Source: Periplaneta americana
Lineage: Eukaryota; Arthropoda; Insecta; Blattodea; Blattidae
Assembly (NCBI RefSeq): GCF_040183065.1
Contig: NC_091133.1
Span: forward strand, 133,026,806 to 133,090,805
Direction: 5' to 3'
DNA length: 64,000 nucleotides
The translations under genes and the position numbers were made by a program. Shown piece after piece: positions 33,405 to 45,159 of this stretch. The notes under the pieces are model-generated. The model worked only from the letters and a program-made list of their open reading frames with translations, was not told where the DNA came from and ran no database searches. The stretch's first letter is position 1, and every line of letters begins with the position of its first letter.

Positions 33405-33535
33405 GTACATACATATTGGGTTGAGAGAAAACCCCGGAAAAACCTCAACAAGGTAACCTTCCCCGACCGGGATTCGAAACCACACCACCTGGTTTCGCGG
33501 CCAGACACGCTAACCGTTACTCCCCAGGTGTGGAC
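33405..33535 (-). mobile_element. tRNA-derived SINE, head and part of body
   Basis: On the minus strand the head reads GGAGTAACGGTTAGCGTGT (box A region) and GTTTCGAATCCCGG (box B), then GGTTACCTTGTTGAGGTTTT. This is a different tRNA-like head from the SINE at 16058. Flank boundaries are uncertain. Confidence 0.72.
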
Positions 33536-34256
33536 CCTTAGTTTTTTGTCCTCATAAAAGCAGAGATTGGCCGCAAACGCGTGTTGATTATTTTCCACTG
33601 TCACACAGGCACGAAAATTCTATTTTTCATTAGTCGTTCAGAAACATCTCAAATCAATTTTGCCTTTAAATGTCTTAATTATGGTGTTGCTAATTCTGTG
33701 GTTCCTAGGAAAAATGTAATGTCACACCAAGGATTTGTCGCCCTTTAAATTACAACACCCTTGGCTGCATTCGAACCCACGAACCTCCGAACTGACGGCC
33801 AGCGTGGTAATTGTAAGACCATTGGAGACGACCGCATTGCTCAAAGCGACTTTGTTCATCATTACAGCATAATACAATGTGGGCATTCTTTATTCTTCGG
33901 TGTATTAAAAGGGGGAAACTAGATATAAGATGAGGAGAAAGTAGACAAAAGATTAAAAACGAAGCGAATAAGGGGAAACAGAGCTGAGGATAAAAAAAAT
34001 CTTACCAGGAAAAACTAAAAAAATTAAAATTGAATATTAATTTTAAAAATACAAAAATGAAGTAAGGAGAGAGAATGAAAGGGAAAAATACAAAATACAA
34101 ATAGAAGGTAGAATCGATGAATAGCAAAGGGAGGGAGAGATAAATGAGAGAGATGAATGTGACATAAGAGGAAAGAGAAAATCATGGAGCAATAGGAGAG
34201 AGAAATAAGGAAGTGGTATAGTATTTGAGAGCGAACAAAATAAATTATTACAATAA
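33536..34256. other. Spacer with tRNA-like fragment and polypurine tract
   Basis: A minus-strand GTGGGTTCGAATGCAGCC (box B-like) at about 33768 suggests another SINE head remnant. From about 33905 to 34230 the plus strand is strongly purine-rich (GAGAGAAATGAGG-like), probably a decayed GA-rich repeat. Small minus-strand frames are low complexity. Confidence 0.45.
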
Positions 34257-35115
34257 CTAGCCGTACCCGTGTGCTCTGCTGCACCTGTTAGAAATAAATA
34301 TAAAGTAATTACATAATTAAAATAGGACATTTGATCCAGGAAACATTCGTGTTTGATAGAAGGATAAATCGTTTAATATGTTACTTAATTTAAATTGTAT
34401 TTAAATAATTAAAATGCGATCATTTTGGTCCAGAGACCACTCAGAAGTTACTGTAATAACATTATAGCATTATGTCCATCTAGAGAAACTACACTCTCTA
34501 ATGGTGAAATAATAATTAATTATACAAATCGGTTAATTTAGCTTTCGATATTACTTCATATAAACACAGAAACATTCTCTGTAGGCTATGTTTCATAGCT
34601 TTCGATTGTTGTTGTCCAAGGCCCCTTATAGACGTAGTTATTTGTTTTCATTTCATTACACCGCCTTAGATGACAGTTATTTTAATTTTAAAACTCATTT
34701 ATCTCATTAAATATCAGTCCTATCAAACTTTTGCAAAGAATAAAACTTATCGGAAATCATTTTTAAAGAAACTTTTGTTATGTAACATTTTTCACAAAAG
34801 TCAATAATAAGCGAGATATTTCGATTTATTTAATTCAGGCCCGCTTATAACCCCCCTTTTAAATAAGGTATTTTGAATGCCGTATAGCCTAAAATCTAAG
34901 TTACAACGAACTTAATTTATATTCCAATTTTCATCGAAATTCGTTCAACCATTATCGCGTGAAAAGGTAACAAACATCCAGACAGACAGACAGACAGACA
35001 TATAAACAAAAATGTCAAAAAAGCGATTTTCGGTTTCAGGTTAGGACCAATTATTTTTGGAAAATCGAAAATTACCAGAAAAATTTCGGCTACAGATTTA
35101 TTATTAGTATAGATG
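34257..35115 (+). mobile_element. Dispersed repeat with ACTAGCCGTACCCG start, class uncertain
   Basis: It starts ACTAGCCGTACCCGTGTGCT and ends near TTATTATTAGTATAGAT. It carries the arthropod-typical segment ATTCGTTCAACCATTATCGC followed by (CAGA)n near 34980. I recognise this pair of ends as a common insect interspersed repeat but cannot assign a superfamily. No ORF. Confidence 0.55.
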
Positions 35116-35159
35116 AGAAGAATTCGAAATCAATGAAGAGTGTTTACAAGTGAGATAAT

Positions 35160-35475
35160 GTACTATACTTGTGTCATCTGCAAATAACATGGGATGACCT
35201 ACATCTTTTATTAGGGGGCAAGATTGTTTATGAACTCTAGAGAAGTAAGGGACCTAAAATTGACCCTTGTGGAGTTGCATTATTAATGCTTGGCCATGTC
35301 GAGGCGGACTTTATAGTCGTATTGACTTCAATTTTCTGTTTCCTATCTATGAGATATGAGTGAAACCATTCGTATGCAACGCCTTTAATCCCATAATAAT
35401 CTAATTTGTCTAGCAGCATTTTATGGTTTATAGAGTCAAACACTTTGGATAAATCACACAGTGAAATAGTTGTTT
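35160..35475 (-). pseudogene. LINE reverse transcriptase fragment (CR1/Jockey-like palm)
   Basis: Minus-strand translation gives CDLSKVFDSINHKMLLDKL, GVAYEWFHSYLIDRKQ, NATPQGSILGPLL, then after a one-base frameshift LEFINNL and MLFADDTSIV. The catalytic FADD is at 35173-35184. These are the RT blocks around the first Asp, the PQGSILGP loop and the (Y/F)ADD motif. Only about 100 residues of the RT remain, with no endonuclease or 3' end nearby. Confidence 0.88.
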
Positions 35476-36021
35476 ATTCAAATAACTTGACAGTTCATCA
35501 GTGATAAGAATTTATGTAAGAGAGACAGGAATAGTAATGTAAAGAGGAAAGAATCAAAAAGATGTGAATTAAAGACATGGTCCATGTATATAATGCCTGA
35601 AAATAGCTATTGATCCTTTGCGTGTTTGTTTTTAAAATAATGTGTTTAATCTGTAACTACAGTCATTTTATTGTTATTAGTATCTCTTTGTTGTTACCTA
35701 TTGCTTTAAAAATAATGTGTAATTTTAAGTCAATTTTTCTACTATTCCTTTACTGTTTACATTTGTTTTTAAATCTTTTGTATTGCCCCTACTATTATAT
35801 ATTGCCCTTCAAGAATTTCGTTATTCGTTAGTTATAAGTCATTACTTGTGCTATCATTTCAATTATTGTACTTGTTCCTGAATCACGTATGTAACTTGTA
35901 ATCCGTAAATCATTGCTTGTAATATCCTTTTATTACTCTTAACTGTTCCATTGTTCATGGATTAAGTATTAATTTGAAAGTGAAAGTCAAACTTTGTTAT
36001 ATTAATGTACTATTGATTATC
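35476..36021. other. AT-rich spacer
   Basis: One 73-codon low-complexity hydrophobic frame occurs. Nothing recognised. Confidence 0.45.
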
Positions 36022-36673
36022 TTTTTATGCTCGACCATGCCGAAATGTAGTAATTATACACCTGGTAGCAGACCTTTAATGCATGTCATTAAAGTACACC
36101 TACTCATTAAAGGTCAGGTCTTTCAGCCAATGACGACTCAGGTTACAACTGTTCAGCCAATGACAGGTCAGCTTTCTACCGTTATAAAACCGCAAGTATC
36201 GATTATTCTCGGATATGCAATCGAAAGAGAATTAGCGAAAAGTCACGGAGACTGGAAATCCAATACTGTCGCAGAAGGTTATGTTCTGTTACTATAATAA
36301 TTAGCGTTAATTGTAAATAATATTCAAATAAATTCAATTTGTCATCTCGTTTTTCAATGTCTAATTTTATTTCAATGTTATCTCTGTAGGTTCTTATGGC
36401 CTAGCAAGGTCAATGTGGACATCTGTTCCTCGGAAAAAATCAATAATTTCGCGTCTGCGCACATCTCACAACATACGGGACATTGCTCCAGGTCAGATAC
36501 AATAAAATTAATAATATCAAGTTAGAAATATGGTCGAGCATAAAAAGTCGTATGAAACTCGCCTATAATGGTAATTAAGAAGCTCATATGAAAATTATGA
36601 AACTCGCTTGCGCTCGTTTCATAAATATCCATACTCACTTCTTAATTACCTTCATTATAGGCTCGTTGCATAA
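36022..36673. mobile_element. TIR element plus adjoining foldback unit, copy 2
   Basis: Ends TTTTTATGCTCGACCA (36022) and its complement (36531-36546) are better kept than in copy 1 at 17614. The palindromic unit with ATAATGGTAATTAAGAAG and CTTCTTAATTACCTTCATTA follows at 36547-36673. Similarity to copy 1 covers both parts. Confidence 0.78.
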
Positions 36674-37555
36674 TGTACTATTAAGGTCGTGTATTTACTC
36701 TAAAACGGTTAGACATTCTTGTATATCTTTTGCATTGATTATTCCTCATACATCTCATTAATCTTTAACAGGATCCATTCTTTCATTAAGGTGCATTCTT
36801 CTACACAATTCATGTGAATTGTAACCTTGACCACAATTTTGTTTATTGGTTATAAAATATGTATTTTGATGCCAACTATAACCCTAATATACCTCAGGGT
36901 GAAATAGGGTTTATTAAATTGGATAATAAAAAAAGAGGAAAAAAATACAAAAATGTTAAAATTATAAAATTTTAGAATTGAAGATAGAAAATGGAAAAAT
37001 GATGAAATACTAAAATCAAAGAAGACGTAAATAAGTGAATAAACAAGAGTATGATTACAGCGTTTTGTTGTAAGTAGAAAATAAGGTGTGGCCGACTGCA
37101 GTACTAAACCTGCGAGTTGCGTATCCGAGAATATGCAATACAGAGCGCGCGACGCGGTCACCAATCTTCATCACGGCCCTTGGGGCAACAGCTGGGCTTG
37201 AAAGTCTGTGATTAAATTAGGGCGCCGACCCGTGCGATACTTGAGTTTAAATGCGCAAGTAGAACTGCCATTACTGCTGAATATCGTGACCGACTCGGTC
37301 CGCTAAACCAATTTCTGCAAGCGATAGACCCAGCGGTTACCTTCAGCCAGTAGACGAACAGAGCCAGTGCTTGTCTGCAGTAAATTACGCATCGGATTCT
37401 AGAAAGAAAAGGACAAACACGCGGTGAAAATGTTTTTTTGAGAAATACCCAAACAAGTTTTAACACTTTCGCCTTCATTCAATTCAACGATAAATTAGAA
37501 ATCTTGGCATCTTGGTCATTGTCATTACACATACTGAGTTACAGCTACGTGCTCA
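36674..37555. other. Spacer with a type IV 3' stem-loop
   Basis: ACCCTAATATACCTCAGGGT (36881-36900) followed by AAATAGGGTTTATTAAATTGG matches strings at 42130-42175 and resembles 56887-56916, so a LINE 3' end is likely here. A minus-strand open frame at 37212-37478 is unrecognised. Confidence 0.45.
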
Positions 37556-37620
37556 CTTGTTTTGTCCTCCATGGTCTAGCGTTTGGATCCTAGGTTCAAG
37601 GTTCAAACCCCGTGGAGAGT
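37556..37620 (+). repeat. Deleted tRNA-like sequence
   Basis: TCCTCCATGGTCTAGCG has a box A match, and GGTTCAAACCCCGTGGAGAG gives a T-arm and 3' acceptor strand pairing with TCCTCCA. The anticodon arm region is too short, so this is a tRNA pseudogene or SINE head. Confidence 0.6.
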
Positions 37621-37673
37621 CATGATTTTAAAAGTCGGTAAAGCCTATAACAAGACAATTAAACTGGAAGTCC

Positions 37674-37992
37674 AGCGCCGTGGCATCGTGGTCTAAGGCA
37701 TCCTGCCTAGGACTCGCGCGCTGCTTCGAATCCTCATGGGAGATTTTTCTCGTGAAATTTCGGCCAGTGTATGGGACCGGTGCCCAACCAGCATCGTGAT
37801 GCACTTGGGGAGCTACGATAGGTAGCGAAATCCGGTTACGAAAGCCAGCTATAACGGCTGGGAGGATCATCGTGCTAACCACACAATATCTCCATTCTGG
37901 TTGGATAATCGTCCACCTCTGCTTCGGCATGTGAACATCAGACCAGCAGCCGGCTGGTTGGTAATGATCCTTTATGGGCTATCGTCCCTCGG

Positions 37993-38058
<66 letters not shown>
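37674..38058 (+). mobile_element. tRNA-derived SINE with (ATT)n tail, carrying RTE-A copy 5 in the tail
   Basis: Box A TGGTCTAAGGC (37689-37699) and box B GCTTCGAATCC (37723-37733) are at tRNA spacing. The body includes AGCCAGCTATAACGGCTGGG and CACCTCTGCTTCGGCATGTG. The ATT tail runs 37996-38058 and resumes after the RTE copy at about 38823-38834, so the RTE inserted into the tail. Confidence 0.83.
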
Positions 38059-38059
<1 letters not shown>

Positions 38060-38820
38060 TTGAAGCAAGTAGAGCGATCGGTTTGGAAGTAAATCCCGAA
38101 AAGACAAAGTATATGATTATGTCTCGTGACCAGAATATTGTACGAAATGGAAATATAAAAATTGGAGATTTATCCTTCGAAGAGGTGGAAAAATTCAAAT
38201 ATCTTGGAGCAACAGTAACAAATATAAATGACACTCGGGAGGAAATTAAACGCAGAATAAATATGGGAAATGCGTGTTATTATTCGGTTGAGAAGCTCAT
38301 ATCATCCAGTCTGCTGTCGAAAAATCTGAAAGTTAGAATTTATAAAACAGTTATATTACCGGTTCTTCTGTATGGTTGTGAAACTTGGACTCTCACTCTG
38401 AGAGAGGAACATAGGTTCAGGGTGTTTGAGAATAAGGTGCTAAGGAAAATATTTGGGGCTAAGCGGGATGAAGTTACAGGAGAATGGAGAAAGTTACACA
38501 ACACAGAACTGCACGCATTGTATTCTTCACCTGACATAATTAGGAACATTAAATCCAGACGTTTGAGATGGGCAGGGCATGTAGCACGTATGGGCGAATC
38601 CAGAAATGCATATAGAGTGTTAGTTGGGAGACCGGAGGGAAAAAGACCTTTAGGGAGGCCGAGACGTAGATGGGAGGATAATATTAAAATGGATCTGAGG
38701 GAGGTGGGGTATGATGATAGAGACTGGATTAATCTTGCACAGGATAGGGACCGCTGGCGGGCTTATGTGAGGGCGGCAATGAACCTTCGGGTTCCTTAAA
38801 AGCCATTAGTAAGTAAGTAA
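38059..38820 (+). mobile_element. RTE-A copy 5, best preserved C-terminal ORF
   Basis: The reading frame is open from 38059 to the TAA at 38797-38799 (246 codons), with no frameshift. Segments in order are EASRAIGLEVNPEKTKYM, KFKYLGATVTNINDTREE, YYSVEKLISSSLLSKNL, VLLYGCETWTLTLREEHR, IIRNIKSRRLRWAGHVARM and GRPRRRWEDNIKMDLREV. It is 5'-truncated just after the RT catalytic block and ends with (TAAG)n. As a 5'-truncated piece it cannot encode a working RT, but it is the best guide to the family protein. Confidence 0.92.
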
Positions 38821-38924
38821 GTATTATTATTATTAAACCGGAAACAAAAATAAAGCGAAAGTAGCTGTTATCCGCTCAAAGCAAACGGCCTCGAAGCTGG
38901 GATTTCGGTTCCAAGACAAGTTTA

Positions 38925-39941
38925 TTTATTTATTTATTCATTCATTCATTCATTCATTCATTCATTCATTCATTCATCCATTCACTCATTCATTCATTCA
39001 TCCATTCGCTCATTCATTTATTTATTTATTTATTCATGCATTCATTCATTCATCCATTCATTCATTTATTCATTCATCCATTCACTCGCTCATTCATTCA
39101 TCCATTCGCTCATTCATTCATTCATCCATTCATTCTTTCATCCATCCATTCATTCATTCATCCATTCGCTCATTCATTCATTCCTTCATTCATTTATTCA
39201 TCCATTCATTCATTCATTCATTCATCCATTCGCTCATTCATTCATTCATCCATTCATTCATTCATCCATTCATTCATCCATTCGCTCATTCATTCATTCA
39301 TCCATTCATTTATTCACTCACTCATTCATCCATTCGCTCATTCATTCATTCATCCATTCATCCATCCATTCGCTCATTCATTCATCCATTCATTCATTCA
39401 CTCACTCATTCATTCATCCATTCGCTCATTCATTCATTTATCCATTCATTCATTCATCCATTCATTCATTCATCCATTCATTCATCCATTCGCTCATTCA
39501 TTCATCCATACGCTCATTCATTCATCCATTCATTCATTCATTCATTCATTCATCCATTCTCTCATTCATTTATTTATTTATTTATTTATTCATTCATGCA
39601 TTCATTCATCCATTCATTCATTCATCCATTCGCTCATTCATTCATTCATACATCCATTCATTCATTCATTCATTCATCCATTCACTCATTCATTCATTTA
39701 TTCATCCATTCATTCATCCATTCGCTCATTCATTCATTCATCCATTCATCCATTCATCCATTCGCTCATTCATTCATTCATTCATCCATTCATTCACTCA
39801 CTCATTCATTCATCCATTCGCTCATTCATTCATTCATCTATTCATTAATTCATTAATTCATCCATTCGCTCATTCATTCATTCATCCATTCATTCATTCA
39901 TCCATCCATTCATTCATTCATTCATCCATCCATCCATCCAT

Positions 39942-39972
<31 letters not shown>

Positions 39973-39973
39973 T
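38925..39973. repeat. Kilobase CATT tetranucleotide array
   Basis: Mostly CATT with regularly placed CATC and CGCTCATT variants, and TTTA blocks at both ends (about 38925-38940, 39017-39035, 39570-39590, 39940-39973). It creates a 270-residue His/Ser/Ile/Phe-repeat open frame that is not a gene. It abuts a minus-strand LINE 3' end, so it probably grew from that element's AAAT tail. Confidence 0.96.
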
Positions 39974-39974
39974 T

Positions 39975-40020
39975 CTGGCGGAGTGAAGGCCATCAGACGA
40001 ACTATCTAATCCCACAGTAG
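39975..40020 (-). mobile_element. LINE 3' end with type I terminal motif
   Basis: CTGGCGGAGTGAAGGCCATC is, on the minus strand, the terminal GGCCTTCACTCCGCCAG motif directly before an AAAT tail. It matches 41460-41479, 57966-58000 and 61708-61751. How far the element extends to the right is not clear. Confidence 0.6.
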
Positions 40021-41392
40021 CCTATTCCAAACTTTTAGTAAGGCGTGTATGTACAGTATTTATAGTATTTAACTGATTTTTTAATATTTCATTTTACAGA
40101 TAAGTGTAGTGTAACCAAATATTGGTAAATAGTAGTTGCATTCATATCGCATCTGTATTGTCTACAATATAATAAAGTTTAAACAAACTATGATAGAAGT
40201 TCATACTGCATACTGTATTATGTTCCCCATGTTATTCCTATAATAAGGAAAATATGCGTCGTATTGGTAAACATCGATTATTTATTCATAATGTAGGTTG
40301 AAAACCCTTACAAGAATCAGATGAAAGTTAACAAAGACACAGTTCTCGAAGACTGAAATACCAAGCAGAACCTTCATGGCAAGATTTCAGTTTTAGTCCA
40401 GTGAAGAGAGTTATTAGTGTACACATGTTGACAGCCGATCAGTGCACAACACCAATCCTAGTACAAAGAGAAAAAGAATTAACAGAGTTCAGTAGAGCGG
40501 AGAAGGAAAGTATGATCAATGGAGTCCATATCTCCTCGAGAGGAGAGTCGCGGCCAGCTGGATATGAAGGCAAACAACAATATAAAACCCAGAGCACCAC
40601 TCAACTGTGTCCGCCGCCGGCTCGACCCCCTCCAAAACGCAGAGGGTCTGTTTCCATGTAGCACGTTGCGTCTGTTAATTTTTACAGAATGTCTCATCAC
40701 ACTTTTATGGATCAAAGTAAATGAAATGAAGTCTCGTGAAGGTGCTCGATTGAAAGGGCTTTGTTTACAAGCAACAAAGCACTAATTTTTATTCTTTGTT
40801 TTAAGTTATTTTCAAATACGATGATGCTCCTTCAAAATATACAGCAAATATACAGGAATTCTTTTACTACGAACACATTATGATAAACGATTATGTGAGT
40901 AAACGTAAGTTCTTAAAATGGAGTAGGCCTATTCACGTCGAACGAGTTCACACGAAGAGACGGAGAGGGCAACAGTAAGGAGAGAAGGAAGAAGGATAAG
41001 AGGAAGAAAGGAATATGAAGTTTAAAGAAAATACTGAAGGGAGACAAGAAAAAGAAATAAATAAACAAAAAGGACAATGACTTTAAAACAGAAACCAAGA
41101 GATACAAAGAAAAAAAGTATGAACAATTTAAGAAACAAAGACACATAGAGCTAAAAAGAAAAGAATAAATGCAAAAAAAATGCAGTGATAAATGAAATGA
41201 ACAAGAACAGAACGAAGAAGAAACTAGGAAGAACTAAGTAAGCAAGTAAATAAGTAAGATACTGTTTAAAATAAAAGACATTGGAAAAATAAATGAAGGA
41301 AATAAAAACGAAAAGAGAAAATAACAAGTACCAAGCAAAAAACGAAAGAAGAAACGAAGAGAAGGGCAAACGAATAGACAGAAACTGATAAC

Positions 41393-41394
<2 letters not shown>
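40021..41394. other. Spacer with a GC-richer patch and polypurine tract
   Basis: 40520-40660 is GC-richer with a Pro/Arg-rich frame of unknown meaning. 40930-41390 is purine-rich on the plus strand (GAAAGAAG-like). No gene supported. Confidence 0.4.

Positions 41395-41458
<64 letters not shown>
41395..41458. repeat. (AAT)n microsatellite
   Basis: About 21 AAT triplets directly before a type I LINE 3' motif. Confidence 0.96.
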
Positions 41459-41460
<2 letters not shown>

Positions 41461-41480
41461 TGGCCTTAACTCCACCAGAC

Positions 41481-41515
<35 letters not shown>

Positions 41516-41517
41516 AT
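41459..41517 (+). repeat. Type I LINE terminal motif with (AAAT)n tail
   Basis: TGGCCTTAACTCCACCAGAC followed by AAAT repeats to 41517. The upstream element body is replaced by the AAT array. Confidence 0.65.
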
Positions 41518-43072
41518 CTACTGCACATATTATGGACACGTAGTTTTAAATCTAATTTTGAAGTTAGATCAGTTATAAAACGTCACAGCAACCAAATAAA
41601 GGCATTATCAGAGTCTGCATAAGGATTTTTTCAGAGAAAAGGAGAGGGCATGTTTTATATGAGTTATGAAGTGGAAACCTGAGAAAACGTGTTTGTAGCA
41701 TTTGTAATCTGATTGTCCCAAATTAAGTTTTCACCAAAGTACGCACCTAGACTTTTAAAACGTAAACTAAAGAGGATACAATTTGGTCTGTGTGTCTTAT
41801 GTCTTGCGAAAGTATTTTATGTAATATGTCTGGTTTCATATATTTTATATCTAATTCTATGTATTATGGCTATTTTATCTCATATCTACGTACTTGTATA
41901 TAATATAACTATGATTTTTATTATGTCGTACACATTTAATGTAATATGTGTGTTTTATGTGATATGTAGGGCCTATATATTTTATGTAACTTCTGTGTAT
42001 TTATGTTCTACGTATATTTTATGAAGTACGCCTGATTTAATTAATAATATGCTCACTGTGTACTTGTAAGTAAGTTTTTAAGTATTTGTATAGTGCTATA
42101 ATACAGTATTTTATATGATTTAATTACGGCCCTAACATAGTACCTTAGGGTAAAATAGGGTTCAATAAACTTGGGTATTCAACAGAAATGGATAGTACTT
42201 CTAAAGAAAATAACAGTCTCTTCTGCCCTAGGATAATAGCCTCGGATTTATCTGGGTTTAACTTAAGACTGTATCTTTGTCACCAGGTTTAAATTGAAGT
42301 AAATAAGGAAGAAATGAACGAAGGAGGAAAGGCAGAAGAGAAAGATGAGATATAGATAGAAGAAGCGAGAGAAAAAGAAAAAGAGATATGAAAGCAACAG
42401 AGAAAGAATGGAGAGAAAAACTGGAGAAAAGAGAAGAGAAAGAAATAAAAGATGACACGGGAAAAAATACGATTTAGAGAATAAGGAAGGAACATTCGCC
42501 GCATTGTTTGGGATGTGCGTCATTTGTTTTCACTGTAGTGCCTATCTACATGTCTACATTTCAGTTGAAGCTGAGTGCATGTCCTTCACAAGTATCAGCT
42601 AGCCGTTGCATTTGGCACACGTTGGCTTGTTCAGTGATGTCGACTACATGTGTAATTAGTAATTAACTTTGTTAATTATGTATAAATTTAACAAGCATAC
42701 AAACAGTACAGATAGATAAGCACTCAAATATTTGTTGTGTACATTATGGGACAGGGTCACGTTCGGCGTAATTAAACTGTATAAGAATTAATTCAACGTA
42801 CTCATGCTACTTGAGTAGCCTACAAGAGCTGATTAACATCCAATCTGTCGACATGAGTTCATTCAGTATAAAAAAGTAGAAATGTGTACAGAATGTACAA
42901 CATCTCGAACACAAAACACAATAATCCCAGCAAGAGCGGTTGGAATTTGAGGTGAGTATAAAATGTTGGGACACTGCAGTTCCTACAGGATTTAACCATC
43001 ATTGAAAAAACAGACATAGAAAGTAGAGGCATACTATCTCATTTTATCTAATTTTTTATATATTTATTTTAG
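41518..43072. other. Spacer with type IV stem-loop and polypurine tract
   Basis: CCCTAACATAGTACCTTAGGG (42130-42150) followed by TAAAATAGGGTTCAATAAAC is a probable LINE 3' end. 42290-42480 is purine-rich on the plus strand. Nothing else recognised. Confidence 0.45.
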
Positions 43073-43709
43073 AGTGGAGAAGTTCAAATATCTTGGAGCA
43101 ACAGTAACAAATATAAATGATACTCGGGAGGAAATTAAACGCAGAATGAATAAGGGAAATGCCTGTTATTATTCGGTTGAGAAGCTTTTATCATCCAGTC
43201 TACTGTCGAAAAATCTGAAAGTTAGAATTTATAAAACAGTTATATTACCGGTTGTTCTGTATGGTTGTGAAACTTGAACTCTCACTTTGAGAGAGGAACA
43301 TAGGGTAAGGGTGTTTGAGAATAAGGTGCTTAGGAAAATATTTGGGGCTAAGAGGGATGAAGTTACAGGAGAATGGAGAAAGTTACACAACACAGAACTG
43401 CACGCATTGTATTCTTCACCTGACATAATTAGGAACATTAAATCCAGACGTTTGAGATGGGGAGGGCATGTAGCACGTATGGGAGAATCCAGAAATGCAT
43501 ATAGAGTGTTAGTTGGAAGGCCGGAGGGAAAAAGACCTTTAGGGAGGCCGAGACGTAGATGGGAAGACAATATTAAAATGGATTTAAGGGAGGTGGGATA
43601 TGATAATGGAGAATGGATTAATCTTGCTCAGGATAGGGACCAATGGCGGGCTTATGTGAGGGCGGCAATGAACCTCCGGGTTCCTTAAAAGCCAGTAAGT
43701 AAGTAAGTA
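43073..43709 (+). mobile_element. RTE-A copy 6, 5'-truncated, with in-frame TGA
   Basis: The frame runs from EKFKYLGATVTNINDTREE to MNLRVP and TAA at about 43688, interrupted only by TGA at 43275-43277 in the YGCETW block (Trp to stop). Copy 8 has the same TGA and the same EEHRVRVFE variant. The tail is short GTAAGTAAGTA followed by TTTATT. Confidence 0.92.
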
Positions 43710-44941
43710 TTTATTAATTAGAAGAAAAACTTGTTCAATTCCGTCTTCAAATTACCTTTTAGTTCAATCTTTCCTCAGGTGACTAAAACCTATATATTCG
43801 TTGAATGTGTGTTTCCATATAAGATCATTTAAACGTCACTTAAAAAAAGTTACATTCTTGCACATTGAATTATTTTAGTGACTGTGAGTAAAAAAAAAAA
43901 TTGTGTTGTATCTGCGCAGTCTAATACGTAATGCTTTGAAATAGCAATGCGGAATAAGCTCTGGTTCGAGACCACATGCGAAAGAAATTTTCTCGTGGAA
44001 AATTATTTTGCTGTTGTTGGAAACTTGAAATCAATTCTTGAAGATTCTAGGAATTAGGAAGCCATAAACATAAAGCTAAGCAGTGTAGGCTTTTAAGCGA
44101 TATTCAGGTAATATACTGTAGCATTATCTTACATACCAGTTCCTCACTCCTCAGGGAACTGCAAGCTTGTTTTGGATTTAAGGATATCAAGACTATGACT
44201 GAAGCTCAGGAATTACATTAGCCTGCCTACTCTCATCACTGAAGAGTGAAGCAAAGTAACGTATTAAGAGTACACTCACATCTCATGAGATTTTTAAGAT
44301 AGCTTGGGAGCTTGTAGTAAGCAGATATCATTCACGACTCATAGCTCATAAGCATATTTTGAACTCTTAGAAACGTCAAGAATAAGCAAGAATTGCGCTA
44401 ATGAGATCAGGTCATCTCTAAACCATATGACAGAATTAGAAACACTGAATTAAAAACTGTTTTAATTGTTGTTAACTCAAGTTACACGAGCATTAAGATA
44501 CTCCTAAATCAGAACAGAATGTGAAACAAATGTTAATTCTAATCAAAACAACAGTTGGACAGACATAATTTAATTGATAGAATCCAGATGTTAAGTCCTT
44601 GAAATAGTTAATAATTCAAATGCTAGACCTGAGTTAAATGTTAGGCAAGAGGTTGTAAAGAAGGAAAGGTTTCCAATAATCCTAGTGTACTAAAAACTGC
44701 GTGAAACCTCCGAAAAGAACAGGCTTTAGAACATAATTAGACCCACACTTATCATACAAACTATTTTATAATTACACTTAGGCTATATACTGTATTAAAC
44801 GTTAATTATTCTTACATACTGTATCACTTGCTAATGATTTGTAAGGGTTCCCTCACGTAGTACTTCCAGAGTTAATGCCTTCCAAGCTAGCTGTGTCAGC
44901 TATTTATTCTGTGGAATTCGTTAAACGCTTATAAAACAGCT
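43710..44941. other. AT-rich spacer
   Basis: A box-B-like CTGGTTCGAGACCAC at about 43961 hints at a SINE head remnant. No gene seen. Confidence 0.45.
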
Positions 44942-44966
44942 AATATATATATATATATATATATAC
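44942..44966. repeat. (TA)n microsatellite
   Basis: A TA run of about 25 bp. Confidence 0.93.
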
Positions 44967-44979
44967 TGTATATACAAAT

Positions 44980-45155
44980 TGACTGCAGCAGGTGGACGTA
45001 TGCCTCGACCATGTGGGACCCACGCATACGGAAAAGAAGCAGAAGACGTCCAAGGAGAAGATGGTCGGACGCGTTCCGGAGAGAGACTGGAACGCAGTGG
45101 ACGAGAACAGCGAGGGACAGACAGGCATGGAAAAGACTGGAAGAAATTACTAACA
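44980..45155 (+). pseudogene. RTE-like C-terminal tail fragment (third family)
   Basis: One frame reads RKRSRRRPRRRWSDAFRRET followed by GTQWTRTARDRQAWKRLEEI, the basic GRP-type tail with W...ARDR..WKRLEE found at the end of RTE-like RT ORFs. It differs in sequence from RTE-A and RTE-B. It leads into the TG-rich minisatellite. Confidence 0.72.
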
Positions 45156-45159
45156 CTAT

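Noticed and set aside
37556..37620. Functional tRNA gene
   Set aside because: The acceptor and T arm pair, but the sequence is about 15 nt short and lacks a full anticodon arm.
39036..39848. 270-codon open frame of HSFIHPFIH-type repeats
   Set aside because: It is a translation of the CATT tetranucleotide array. The period of 4 rotates through frames and gives the same 4-residue pattern; there is no start context or conservation.
40401..40785. Pro/Arg-rich frames in a GC-richer patch
   Set aside because: No family recognised and both strands are open over the same stretch; insufficient support.
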